Below, piece after piece: positions 53,253 through 64,000 of a stretch of DNA of 64,000 nucleotides (the stretch's first letter is position 1; each line of letters opens with the position of its first letter). Both the position numbers and the translations under genes were made by a program. Below the pieces are notes generated by a model. It worked only from the letters and a program-made list of their open reading frames with translations. It did not search any database and was not told the origin of the DNA. Origin of the DNA: Elgaria multicarinata webbii (Eukaryota; Chordata; Lepidosauria; Squamata; Anguidae); NCBI RefSeq assembly GCF_023053635.1, contig NC_086183.1, forward strand, positions 33,895,501 to 33,959,500, written 5' to 3'.

Positions 53253-53326
53253 TTGACCATAAGCAGGGGGTTGGACTCAATGGCCTTAGAGGCTCCTTCC
53301 AGCTCGACTATTCTGTGATTCTATGA
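53253..53326 (+). mobile_element. CR1 LINE 3' tail
   Basis: A short diverged tail: GCAGGGGGTTGGACTCAATG to CTATTCTGTGATTCTATGA. Confidence 0.85.
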
Positions 53327-53329
53327 TAA

Positions 53330-55270
53330 CAGTTTCCTTTGAAAAACAACTCACATGACTCACTCTGGCCTGTCACTGTGCAGGAGGGATTTTTTTCCTC
53401 CTTTCTTTTAATGCTTTTTTTTTTTTAATAACATGCAATAACAAACATCTAATTTAAAATCTTGTTATTGACAGTGGGTAGTACATTTAAAATTTCCCCC
53501 TTTACAAACAAAAATATAGGCAGGAATCCATTATATTTAGTCTCTTTTGTATAAATAGAGGAAAGGTTTTGATAACTATAGCTGCCTTTGACCTCAGAAG
53601 TGGCCCAAGGGAATCTGAGAGACGCTCCCCAGGAGGAGTTGGGTTGGAGTGACATGGAAAAGGAGGGCCAGGTAAGCAGGGGCTGGCAGTGGGTGTGGCT
53701 GCCGGTGGGCTCCGATCGCTCTGGGCTGTGGTGCTGGGCACGCTTGAGGTCTCTGGGCCCCACTTAGGCTGCCCTTCCAGCAACACCGCATCTCCTCTGG
53801 ATCGACCCCAGCAGCAAACCTGCCAGGTTGCTGAGGCTCCTACTTGTTGGGTGTCCAAATCTCACCGAGCAGGAGCGTTGAGCTCCAGCTGCTGGCCGTG
53901 CCTCGTATGGCAGCCGTAGCAAGGAGAGCAGGGCCAGCCCGGCCTCACAAGCAGCCCAATTATTATTATTATTATTATTTATTTATATAGCACCATCAAT
54001 GTACATGGTGCTGTACAGATATTATTATTTATTTATATAGCACCATCAATAGCCGTTGTATGGGGCCCCAATGAAGCCGCTGCTGCCGCCTCAGAGTTGC
54101 AGCCTCTCCACCATCACGAGGGCATCTAAGGGGCCGCCCCTCGGAGCACCTAGAGCAGCGTCCCCTTCCAGCACTCGGAAAACTCAGCCTCGGCCCCCTA
54201 GAATTGCAGGTGGAAGTTCAAGCGTGTTGCTGCGCCACGTCTGGACCAGGAGGCTGCGGGGAGCGTGGTTGTGGCTGCACCTCCTCTTCAGGCCAGGTTG
54301 CAGCTTGGACAAGGCCATGCTGCCCACAAGCCCTGACCCCATCGTGCAGGACCTCAGGCCTGGGGGCCAAATTCAGCCCTCGGGGTTTCCCAGATGGCTC
54401 TCCCCTTCCCCTGGACAGCCCCCCCCCTTTTTCCTGATGGTTTGGTGGCTTCCCAAAGTTGGTGCAGCGTCCCCTTTTTTCTGAAATGCCTCTCCTAAGA
54501 AGAGCTTCGAGCTAAAATAGTCCGGTGTTTGGGGTATTCTGGCTCCTCCCCTTTTTGCCTTCAGCCCCGCCCACCACTGGGATGGAGGGCCTGAGAGCGT
54601 CCCTGAAATTGAATTTGTGGCCCTCAGTCTGAAAGGGGTTCCCGCTGCTCCGCAACACGATGACATCGCTCTGGCCCAGGTGAGGCTGCTGCCCCACGGG
54701 GTGAATTCAAGGGAAACCGATATGGGGGAACCTTCGAAACCTGACAAATGCCTTTCTGAACTGTGCTAGAATTAGCTGGCAACTAGGTGTGAATTCAGGG
54801 GGCTCTTTGCCAAATGCGCTGCATTGCGCTACGAGGGACTGGGTGTGTGTGCGGATTTCATCCCTGTCATCTTGCACTAGATTTCTGGTGGGGATGCAGT
54901 GGTGGCTAAACCTCCCAACCACTGAGCCGGGCTGAGCCAAGTGGTTGCACGTAACCCATTGCACGCTGCCGCTTGGTAAATTGTACCCTGTATTTGTCTT
55001 CTGAAAGGAAAAGTCCCATAACTGTAGTTGTGCCTTCTAGACTCTGCGGAGGGTAAATTTGCTCATTGAAATGTCTTTCAAAATCGAAGGGGAAAGACAA
55101 AACCAAGACACAAAAGAAGGCAATGTTACATGCTCCTAGGCTAGGTGGGAAAGAACTTAGCGCAAAACGGATGACTTGAGAGGCCTCTTTGTGAGAAGGG
55201 AGGCCGGCTGCCCCACGCCCCGTGCAGCCCAGACCGTCATTCCCACGGACAAGAAGCCGCCTGGTGCCAA
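53330..55270. other. Intergenic, no gene recognised
   Basis: Unique sequence with L2 tails at 53955. A GC-rich part at 54050-54400 has no recognisable exon. Confidence 0.45.
53955..54052 (-). mobile_element. L2 3' tails, two nested copies
   Basis: TTATATAGCACCATCAATGT and ACATGGTGCTGTACAG are the inverted L2 tail. The TTTATATAGCACCATCAAT part is present twice about 50 bases apart, which suggests one tail inserted in or duplicated next to another. Confidence 0.75.
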
Positions 55271-55274
55271 GTTC

Positions 55275-55425
55275 CATCTAGCTGGGTATTGTCTCCCACA
55301 CGGTCTGGCAGCAGCGCTGCCATTTGAGACAGTTTGGAGAGGCCCTGGGGTCGAGCCTGGGACCTTCTGCTTGCGAACCATGTGCTTCACCACTGAGCCA
55401 TGGGCCCTCCTCGAATTATGAACTA
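55275..55425 (-). mobile_element. SINE-like fragment
   Basis: TGGTCTGGCAGCAGCGC-like text near 55300 and GCCTGGGACCTTCTGCTTGC near 55355 match the reverse of the 15385-type repeat. It abuts the left end of the foldback element at 55430. Confidence 0.45.
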
Positions 55426-55917
55426 AGGATGTTAGACCAGCCCAGGAGTTTCTGAGAAACCCGGGCAATTTCAGCCATTGTCTCTACCATCTTTTGTTAA
55501 CATTTGATGGGAAGTTTTTGGATTTCATGCATGAACAAACAGTGCCTATTTCCCCTCCCCCCCCCATTTAAATACCTCCCGCTCCGTGTTCAGACGTTTC
55601 TGTAATATAAAATAAAAACCTCTTGTGTCTTGGATCAGCTTTTCAGCCACCCGAAAGGGAGGCCCCTTTGATTACAGATGGATGACTCAGAAAATGCCAC
55701 CCGGTGGGTTTAGTCTCCAGGCATTTCCTGGCACGAAATCCATGCTCTCATTCCCGGCATCACCTGTCTGTGGGAACTCGCTGTGCGCAGTGCTCTGGGT
55801 GAACTGGGGAAGGACTCGCTGTTTACGGCATGAGTTGGGAGGGGATCCCCAGGTGATGCTTCGTAGTTGCTCATGAGAGTCTCTGAGCTTTTTTAAAAAA
55901 TATTTTTTTTTTAATAG

Positions 55918-56077
55918 AAGTGGATGTTAGAGGAATCTGAGTGGATCAAGGAAGGCGTGAAGAGATTTGGGGAAGGCAAACGGACAGCCATTTCACGGGC
56001 ATATCCCTTTGAAGGACGGAGTCGCGGGATGATTAAGGACCACTGGAGGACCATGAAGAAGAACAAACAGGTGTGAA
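55918..56077 (+). pseudogene. TRF1/TRF2-type Myb (telobox) exon fragment
   Basis: After an acceptor-like TTTTTTTTTTAATAG, the frame from 55918 reads [40 protein letters not shown] and [12 protein letters not shown], then TGA at 56075-56077. This is the C-terminal Myb/telobox domain of telomeric repeat-binding factors. It is closest to TERF2 ([20 protein letters not shown], then IKDRWRTMKR in human, from memory). Two telling residues differ: the second Trp of the GEGNW block is replaced (GEGKR), and the telobox DRW is DHW. In TERF2 an exon border falls just before KWT, so this looks like a copied last exon with its intron edge rather than a processed copy. Whether any transcript uses it is unknown. 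It lies wholly inside the foldback element. Confidence 0.85.
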
Positions 56078-56121
56078 CCTGTTGAAGAAAAAGACCCCAG
56101 CTCTGAACCAGAGTAACCTAC

Positions 56122-56488
56122 TGTACTTGCTATGGTAAGTTGCTAACTAAACGTTGCAAAGTCGAGATGTCCAAGGGAAGGCCAGAACATTCTAAGATAA
56201 CCAAAATCAAGTGAATGTTCTCCAGGGAACAGTGAGTACTGTAGATGCTTGCCAAGAAAATGTATTTCCATGTACTTTCTTTTCAGCTAGAAATTTCCTG
56301 TTAGAAGGTGCCTGCATATGCGGCTGCCTGAGAAGACAGTGTATAAATACCTAGCTACCTCCCTTGCGAGGTAGGCACATGCTTTGCAGCAATTAGCTCC
56401 AGTGCCTCTTTATTTTGCAGAATAAACGCTGTTTGACCCATACTTCTTCTCTTCTCCTCTCCTCGTGTGCTGAATTGGACTTGGTACA
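56122..56488 (+). mobile_element. LTR-like segment (solo LTR fossil), soft boundaries
   Basis: TATAAATA at 56342, AATAAA at 56421 and a T/C-rich stretch after it follow the U3-R-U5 plan of a retroviral long terminal repeat, and the segment could run from TGTAC to GTACA. No internal viral genes and no clear flanking duplication are present. It is an old, isolated remnant inside the foldback element; the family is unknown. Confidence 0.4.
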
Positions 56489-56900
56489 CCAGGGAACGAG
56501 CTATTTTTGCTACAAACCCAGGGAGGGTCACAGAGCAATCTATGGGACACAGGCCTAGATCCCCCTCCCCTGCAAGGGGGGCACTTTTGGGGAGGGGCGA
56601 CCTTAGCTCTTAGGCGGTCCCCAGTAGAGTAGGCGGTCCTCCGTTTGTAATCAAAGGGGCCTCCCTTTCGGGTGGCTGAAAAGCTGATCCAAAACAGAAG
56701 AGGTTTTTATTTATTTTATATTACAGAAACATCTGAACATGGAGCGGGAGGTATTTAAATGGGCTTGGGGGGGGGTAGGAATAGGCCCTGTTTGTTCATG
56801 CGTGAAATCCAAAAACTTCCCATCAAATGTTAACAAAAGATGGTAGAGATAATGGCTGAAATTGCCCGGGTTTTTCAGAAACTCTTGGGTTGGTCTAACA

Positions 56901-57855
56901 GTACTGGCAGGACAGGCAACAGATCACCCCCTCCTGTTTGGGAGAAGGGGCAATGGCATCAAGGCAGACGACCCCAACCTGACACCCATCTATGATGACA
57001 TGCACACTATTTCTACAATTCTGGCTCTCCAAGCCAGTCTGGAGCAATGCTTCCTGCATGCCACACACTGTGGGCAAGTTGCTTTCACAATCAGAACTAC
57101 AACTAGATGTGACTCTTAATCAGCTGAGGTCCTTGGGCAAGTCCAGCCTCTAAAACTGATCCGTGCCCTGTTCCTGCAGGCCCTTTGGAGCATAGGCAGA
57201 AGACATTTCCTGCCCCAATCCACAGCAGCAACGGGTCCCTGCACCCCTGAGCAGAAGGGGCAGGGCATCCAAGTGTCTGTTTGGGGCATCAGTATTCCAC
57301 TCTTCTTTTGGGGAGCCGCTCCCCTCCCCTTTTATACCCATAGTTCCCCTGAGACGGAGGTCAAGGCGGAGAGAGCTGCCCGCCAAGGACTCCTGGTCAA
57401 CTTCATGGCTGAGTTGGGATCTGAGCCTCAATTTCCTCACACCAAAAGGGCTGGGCTCAAAGCCCCCATTCATGGGTCTCAGCACCCCAGACGTTCTCTC
57501 TGCAGGTCCCTTCCCCAGAGTTTACCTCTGCTTTCTGCTGCTGGGCTTGTGCTGCTTCTGAACAAACCCAGAGGCTTTGGCAGTACTCTCTTACTCTGAG
57601 CAATGATGGCCTAGGGCTGCATCAAGCCAGGAACTAATCCAAGGCTGGGCCTGGCCCCTGTGAGTGAAGGAGAAGGAATTCTTTGCAAGCTGAACATTAA
57701 CACTTGGATAATAGGCAGTGAAATCAGAAAACGGCAGAGATGAGGAGAGAAAGGGAGGTAAAAAGTGATGTATATAGGCCCAATACACAGGGATGACAAT
57801 TACTCAAATATTGTAAGGTCATTCAAAAGGTCAAAGTAGCCGACTAACAAACTTT
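56901..57855. other. Intergenic, no gene recognised
   Basis: Unique sequence with no repeat or exon recognised. Confidence 0.45.
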
Positions 57856-58203
57856 CATAGAATCATAGAATAGCAGACTTGGAAGGGGCCTACAAGGCCA
57901 TTGAGTCCTGCTCAATGCAGGAATCCACCCCAAAGCATCCCTGACAGATGGTTGTCCAGCTGCCTCTTGAAGGCCTCTAGTGTGGGAGAGCCCACCACCT
58001 CCCTAGGGAACTGGTCCCATTGTCGTACTGCTCTAACAGTCAGGACGTTTTTCCTGATGTCCAGCCGGAATCTGGCTTCCTTTAACTTGAGCCTGTTATT
58101 CCGTGTCCTGCACTCTGGGATGATTGAGAAGAGATCCTGGCCCTCCTCTGTGACAACCTTTCAAGTATTTGAAGAGTGCTATCATGTCTCCCCTCAATCT
58201 TCA
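57856..58203 (-). mobile_element. CR1 LINE 3' fragment
   Basis: It runs from CATAGAATCATAGAATAGCA to the RT-coding CATGTCTCCCCTCAATCTTC. It is 5' truncated. Confidence 0.9.
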
Positions 58204-58251
58204 TTTAACCTGAAGTAACTATGCCTCCTCCCCCAGCCCATATAAAGTACC

Positions 58252-58350
58252 CTTCCCCAACCTGGTACCCTCCAGATGTGTCAAACTACAATTCTCAGCC
58301 AATATGGATGACCGTATCACGGTCCAGCAAATCTGGAAGACATCCAGTTG
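58252..58350. mobile_element. Diverged MITE
   Basis: CTTCCCCAACCTGGTACCCT is the left arm and CATCCAGTTGGGTAAG a weak right arm. Confidence 0.55.
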
Positions 58351-58901
58351 GGTAAGTCAGATGCAAAGCAAGCCTCCTCCCTTCCCCCCATCACATCCCC
58401 ACTTAAGTTTCTTGGGTAGCTTTGGCTTACTAGCAACATGTACTGGCAGCAGCTACAAGGGTTTTGCCAAAACCACGTCCGGGATCCCCATCCAAGCGGT
58501 GGCCTTTCTTCTGAAAAATCACCGCTGTGTTTCTCGCATCACAGCACTTTTCTCTCCCCCCACCACCCTTCTCTCTGGCCAGACACTTTTCTAGAATTTG
58601 TTATTGAGCAGAAAATAATTTAGAATTGCTTAACTGAGCTAATTTAGAAATCTGTTACTGAGCAGAAAAAGCCCGGGACTTCTTGTTGCAACGGCTGTGG
58701 GCTATTAAAAGCAGCTAAGAGTAGGGAGGGAAAATTCCAAGGCTGGCAGAAAGAGAGAGAAAAAAAAACAGGTGTTTCTTCTCATTTTGTCCAGTTTAAC
58801 ATAGTTTTTCCCCTCTAAAGTTTCAAACGCAAAATCCAAAATCCATTTACAAGTAGCAGGGAGCAAGCTGTAGTGAAAAGTCATCCCCTCACCCTTTAGA
58901 T

Positions 58902-58992
58902 CAGCCTTCCAGAATGCCCCAGCCAAGCTGGCTGGGGCATTCTGGGAGTTGTAGTCCAACACATCTGGAGCGCCCCAGGTTGAGGAAGGCTG
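58902..58992. mobile_element. Palindromic hAT-type MITE with perfect 8-bp TSD
   Basis: The element starts CAGCCTTCC and ends GGAAGGCTG, and CTTTAGAT stands on both sides (58894-58901 and 58993-59000). An exact 8-bp duplication is the hallmark of hAT insertion, so the whole palindromic family can be placed there. No coding capacity is present. Confidence 0.85.
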
Positions 58993-59384
58993 CTTTAGAT
59001 GTCATATTTTGTACCCCAGAGAAATATGGGAAGTGGGGGTGGTGGGGGAGTTCCTATTTTGTCATACTGAAAGCAATGGAGTTCTCATTAATGAAGTTTT
59101 TGGCTTGCCTGGATTTCCAGTAATCTCACACCTGGGGTGGGACAAAATGATTGTCTGAATTCATCCTAGATAGCAAATGTCTCACCAATATTAGGAACGC
59201 TTTATGTTCACACAAGCGGAAAGATGACGTGCCACGTCTTTTGCTGGACTGTTATCAATTCAGAGTAAAGATACGAGAGACGTGTTTGAATGCTACACCA
59301 TGTAAATGCTTCTTTAGCCCCAGCTCTCTCCCTCACACAGGAAACATGTGTGCAAGCGGCTTAGTACCAATGTGTGACCTTTCA

Positions 59385-59425
59385 GCTTTGCCTATTGGCC
59401 GGTATAGAAATAAATAAAATAGGAT
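59385..59425 (+). mobile_element. LINE 3' tail
   Basis: TTTGCCTATTGGCCGGTATA then GAAATAAATAAAATAGG, a short LINE tail just beyond the presumed PAK4 3' end. Confidence 0.55.
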
Positions 59426-59669
59426 TTCCTATTTGCAATGTGAAGTGGTACACTCCAGTGGTACACTTCTGTATATCTCAGCTCTTACCATGCACAACTG
59501 CAGGATGAAGAACCTTCCTACCACCCCCACAAAAAAAAGAGACCCAAGAGTTTAACATAAAGGAAATAGTAAACCTCTGTAATTGTAAAACTAGAATGTT
59601 GACTACTTAAACCAAGTTCAACACCACATGTGAAAAGGAAACAACAAAGAAACCCACAGCCAAATATCA

Positions 59670-62600
59670 TGACATGAAATTCAGGTTCTTTTATACAATA
59701 TAATTCATGGCTGAACCTTTACTAGAATTAGTCACAGCAGTCTGTCTGAAACAGATTTTTAAAAATCATCCCAACGCAAAATACTGTTGTCTTACAAAAA
59801 AAAAAAAAACCAATATAAATAACTTGTTTTTTAAAAAAAAGGTAACAAAAACCCACAAAATGAATCAGTAGTCATTCTCATAGGGGGTGGGGGAAGACCC
59901 TCATTCCCAAAGCCTCCAGATATATAAAAAATCTTCAAGCTACAAGGAGGCAGAGGAGAGGGAGGGGCATTGAGGCCAGTTCTGCCAGGCCTGTAGTTAA
60001 AATTCCAGTCCTACATCTCAGGGAACTGGGAAAAAGTCATGTTGTGGTAGTGAGGTTGTGTGGAACCTGGTGGAGTTGAGGAATTCTCATTGTACGAACC
60101 TGCCTTGACAGCATCTCAAAGCATGTGAGATTATTTTAAAGCCTTTTTCCCTGCAGGAAAAAATGTAGTGTTTTGTGGAGTTTGTTTGCATCCATGAAGT
60201 GTTAGTGCCATTTTAAAAAAAAGCTTCCTGAAGTAAAGACAGCAGCGGCTGTCAGAAAAGTGTGTGGATGGGTGGAAGGCGAGTCAGCTAGCAAGCCTGG
60301 GCTGCCGACCCCCCCTTCCATGGGTCACCGTTTCACGTGAGAATTACCAGAAGATGAAAATGTCAGCAGAGTGGCTCAGATTTAAAACTGGTAGAGTTAA
60401 AAGTTGTTCCCAATGTTTAAGAAAATCCAACATAAAAAAGAAAGAACGAGTGGGATTGCTGTTGGTTACAACGGTGCTAAGTCAGGAGTGCTGGCAAAAG
60501 ACTGGGCCCTGGGGCCATTAGGAAGAGGCACGGGCATTTCTTTGTTAGGCCCTGAAGACTGGTGTTTTCGGAGGTTCAAAAAGGAAAACGTTGAGGAAGC
60601 CGCTGGCGTCAGGGCGAATTCACTGTGGCGCGGAGCAGAGCGGCACTGATGCTGAAGCACACACCTTCTGCAGGCAAAGCAGGAGGAAACAGCACTCAGA
60701 GTAGTTGAGGCTAGCTGGAAGCAAAGGTACCTGATGTGTTTGGAAGAAGTGAAATACCGTTCAGCTTGAGAGGAGAAGCAGCCGCAACGGAAAGCCAGAA
60801 CAGGAAAGTGTCGTGTATTTGCCGGCCAACAGCGCTGGGGAGGGAGGGGCGCGTCCTGGGCCCTTTTGCAAATCTTTGCCCCTGCAGGTCTTTTCCCATC
60901 TGCCCAAACAAGCCTTCCAAAATGCACCCGTCTGCACCCAATTTATGCGAGGGAGAGACGAGAAGTGAAAACCACAGGGTATATATTTTTAAAAAAACTG
61001 GCTCTCAGAGAAGCAACTGACAGAAACGCTGTGAGAAGTCCCCTAAATGCTGACAGAAGCGGCAGGTAGGAAATCCTAGTTTTATGGAGGGGGGGGGGGA
61101 TTTGGGGAGTGCGAGGTGCACCTGCAGTGTTAAATGCAGACTATTTGAGCGCTAGAAGGAGCTTGAGAGAGATGCTTCCTCTCCCCACCCTGCCTAACAA
61201 TAGTAACATGGTGAAGGGGATGTGTAATCTACACTTGTAAGAATCTAAAACCAGGTAGGAAGGAAGGTTTCCCAAACCCTTGTAGAAAAGCAACCCCCCC
61301 CCCACCAAACTTTGCATGCAGGGAAAGCCCAGGCTGTACAGCATGCAAGGGGGGGAGTTCTGGCAAGAGGAACAGCAGGGACCTCCGGGGACGGCGCTCT
61401 GCTCTCTCCCGACAAAGGCAGCTGAGGCCACTCAAAAGGCGGGGACACCCCCCCCCCATCCCTCCCACTGTCAGGCAATCCCCCAATGCCTCCTTGGCTC
61501 CCAGCAAACCCTCCCTCCGAAGTGCTGAGAGGAGGCCAAGAATGCCACCACCACCACCACTCCGTTCCATTTTGCTACCCCTAAGGCTAAAATCCTCCCT
61601 GCCTGGGGGCTGGCCGCTTCACCAGCTCAGACTGGCTGCCATTCTAAAGATTAGGAGTGAAGAAATGGTAATACCCCCCCTCCTCCTCTCCTCTCCCACC
61701 AAACTGGCAGCCTCCTCCTCCTGTGCTTCCTCTTCGCAAAGCGACAGCGTCTCCCCGCCGGACACATTCTGAAGACCACAGTAATTAATGCCTAGGAGGA
61801 CTCATCCATGCACTCCCCTCCCTTTTGCCTTCTCCCCCAAGCACAAGGCGAGAGTCCTCTTCTGAGACAGCACAAAACCCATAGCAATGCCTGTTCTTGG
61901 AAAGAGAACTCCCCCCGCCTCAAAAAAAGGGTAGTCCACAAATCCAGCCACTGTTCAGGGTGAAGAGAGCCACAAGCCACGGCCCTGCAATATGGGTGGG
62001 GAGCAAGCACAAAGCGCAAGAGCAAGCAGAGGCACAACGGCCACTATTTAGAGCAGCAAGGAGTCTAACCGCCACAGTGCCAAGCGGGGTAGGGGGGAGA
62101 GGTGGCCGGGGGGGGGGGGGGGAGCAGGCAAAAGGTGTCACAGGGGACAAGCACAGCTGTGTTCTGGTCAGACATATCCTTAAGGGATGCAGTGGGCTGA
62201 TAAAGAGCAACCTGGCTCTATCTGGGGCTAGGCAGAAATCAAGCAAGAACTCAAGGGCTCGTGGTCAAAATCATCCTTTTCAGTCAGAATCACCAATGGT
62301 TGCAGTTCCTACCAAAGCAGGAGAAGATCTAGTGGGGCAGGAGTTTGCATGGCCTGGAAATGGGCCCCTTCTCATGGCATCCCCAGGCACACTGTGTGGG
62401 GAGTTCGGGGGGGGGCTCGCTGCCAGGCAGCCCCCCCCTCTTCACCCCCAAAACATTAAAAAAAAAATCAGTTCCTTTGAGGCAGTAGGGAACACCCTTT
62501 TGCAACACGGGATGCTGGTTGAACGCACCAACCTGCAGCTTCACAGAACTGTCCAGCTTTTCGGTCCCTGTGGAAAAGGGCAGCTTAAAAAAGAGACGGA

Positions 62601-63623
62601 AGCCTGGCTGGCCAGGAAGCCGCCCTCTCCATTTGGACAGAGAACCCAGAACTACAAGTGGCAGTTAAGGACAAAGAGGAATTTACACAAAGAAGGAAGG
62701 TTCGACACAGCTGAGGACCTTTCCTGCTTGAGATTCCCCTCCCGGCCCCCCACCCTCAAGAAATCATCTCGTTTCTTTCGTTCCCCTCCAGTACCAGGAG
62801 AAGCAGTGGGGAGGGTGCTCTCCCGAGTTTACGGCCTGAAACCTGTTCAGTCCTGGGGAGAGGATTCCCCAGGAAAGGGGCACCTAAGATCAGGGCTGTG
62901 CTGCCCCCCCCCCATCTGCAGCAACCGACGTGCTCAGAAACGTCTTAACCCCAGTGTGCGTGTTTGTGCAGGGGGCTTCCGCTCTCTCCTCCCAGGTATC
63001 CTTGGCCAATGAGCCCCACCTCCTCTGTCCTTACTAGCAGGGAGGAAGATATCCTGCTGGGAGAGAAGAACAAAACCGCCTCCGAAGCCCCAGACTGGGG
63101 ATGAACTGGGTTTTTCCTGGCCCTCAACCATCAAACACCACTGTCCTAGGTCCATGAGATAAACGACTAAAAAGCAATCAGAAATGTTGCAGTCTTTAAA
63201 AATAAACCCACAGCCTAAACTCCACTGCAACTCAGTAGTACAGAACGGCGGTACGGAGCACGTCCCTGCCAGAGATGGGGAAACGGCGACAGGCCAGCCG
63301 GCCCAATGCCAGTTATGGGTCCTGAGGGTCCAGTGTCATCAGTAGGCAGAGCGGAGCCTGAGAGGAAAGGCAGCCCCTCAGCCGGGGCCAGGTATGACGA
63401 CGGGTCTCCCTCGCTGAGCGCTTTGTGCCCACGTCGTCTGGAGGCAATGAGAGAACCGTCTCAGGGACCTGGTCTGCGAGGCATCACAGAGCCCTCATCA
63501 TCGCTGGCAGGCTTCCATCTGCCTTTTGAGGGGGTGGGGGGTGGACTGGCCAGGGACGATGGAGGCTTCCCCTCGCTCTCGCTCTCTCTCTTTGGTAAGA
63601 TGTCCGGTTGCTTTTGCCCCTTT
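59670..63623 (-). other. PAK4: Presumed PAK4 3' UTR
   Basis: From the PAK4 stop down to about 59.67 kb no CR1, MITE or SINE is seen, in contrast to the rest of the window. On the reverse strand TATAAA (59696-59691, a variant signal) is followed by GT-rich sequence (GGCTGTGGGTTTCTTTGTTG). No AATAAA occurs in between. The length of about 3.9 kb is inference. Confidence 0.4.
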
Positions 63624-63779
63624 TCATCTCATCCGGTTCTGTCGCATCAGGGGAACGATGCAGGAAGGGGGGCCAGCTTTCCCTAAGAAGGGGTGCTTCA
63701 AGAGTTCGTTAGCGGTGGCTCTCTGTGTTGGATCTCTGACCAGCAAGCGGTCAAGAAATCCCTTCAAGGAAGGAGAAAC
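63624..63779 (-). CDS. PAK4: PAK4 serine/threonine kinase, last coding exon (partial gene)
   Basis: The exon follows an acceptor TCCTTCTCCCCAG and reads [51 protein letters not shown] and TGA at 63624-63626. It is the end of the kinase C-lobe (subdomain XI) of group II p21-activated kinases. [17 protein letters not shown] and PLMRQNR distinguish PAK4 from PAK5 and PAK6 as I remember them. PAK4 acts downstream of CDC42 on the actin cytoskeleton. Upstream exons lie beyond 64000. The rest of the window to 64000 is intron. Confidence 0.95.
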   Translation of the reverse strand, partial: VSPSLKGFLDRLLVRDPTQRATANELLKHPFLGKAGPPSCIVPLMRQNRMR

Positions 63780-64000
63780 CTGGGGAGAAGGAGAGAGCGA
63801 GAGAGCAAAGCAGGATGAGTCACGGCTGAAGGAGAGAAGACACTGGTGCAAACAGTCCGAGAAGAACCTTCCATCCTGGAATTCCCTCTGAGAAGCACAA
63901 TTTCTTGCAGCTGCAAAGCACCTCAGGGGGAAGGAGGAAAGGGATGACAAAGTGTGCTATTCCTGTGTGTGTGCGGGCGGGCGCGCATGTGCGGGCGACA

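Larger units (their letters stand above)
55430..56900. mobile_element. Foldback element with ~250-bp terminal inverted repeats
   Basis: The left arm 55430-55676 and right arm 56646-56900 are inverted copies, about 93-95% alike by eye. Outer ends are TGTTAGACCAGCCCAGGAGT and CTCTTGGGTTGGTCTAACA. Inner ends are GGCCCCTTTGATTACA and TGTAATCAAAGGGGCC. The 970-bp core carries a TRF-type Myb exon and an LTR-like stretch. No clear target duplication was found. It could be a non-autonomous DNA transposon that captured a host exon, or a segmental inverted duplication; the family is not recognised. Confidence 0.8.

Noticed and set aside
1-64000. CRISPR arrays, bacterial operons, ribosomal RNA
   Set aside because: No regular repeat-spacer arrays or rRNA signatures; the window is vertebrate nuclear DNA.

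Overview
The window is vertebrate nuclear DNA, most likely from a squamate reptile (a lizard). The grounds are intron-bearing immune genes, many CR1 and L2-type LINE fragments on both strands, tRNA-derived SINEs of the lizard type, and dozens of short palindromic hAT-type MITEs. The species cannot be fixed from sequence alone. Host genes fill only a few percent of the window.

Layout. (1) 1-15 kb holds a type III interferon (IFN-lambda) gene on +. Five coding exons with phase-0 introns lie at 9926-13664. A tiny upstream exon (664-676), behind a promoter with kappaB, ISRE and TATA motifs, probably supplies the start codon across a repeat-filled intron of about 9.2 kb. (2) 15-24 kb is repeat-rich intergenic DNA ending in a complete-looking U4 snRNA gene on - (23799-23943) with DSE, PSE and 3' box. 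(3) 26.9-28 kb is SYCN (syncollin) on +, single exon with TATA box. (4) 29.1-39.4 kb is NCCRP1 (FBXO50) on -, six exons that join in frame to 246 aa. (5) 40.6-47.6 kb is a SUSD6-like gene on -: signal peptide, one sushi domain, a membrane segment and a tail with LPSY/PPSY motifs. (6) 51.6-59.4 kb is repeat-rich. It includes a 1.47-kb element with terminal inverted repeats of about 250 bp that carries an exon for a TRF-type (telomere-binding) Myb domain. (7) 59.6-64 kb is the 3' end of PAK4 on -: the last coding exon and a long presumed 3' UTR.

The order and relative orientation IFNL - SYCN - NCCRP1 - PAK4 match human 19q13.2 as I know it. The main difference is the SUSD6-like gene between NCCRP1 and PAK4, which I do not know at that place in mammals. 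The items most worth a second look are the TRF-Myb foldback element, the SUSD6-like gene, the remote first exon and histidine-rich tail of the interferon, and the linked U4 gene. Exon boundaries come from reading splice sites and frames by eye; no alignment or database search was run.
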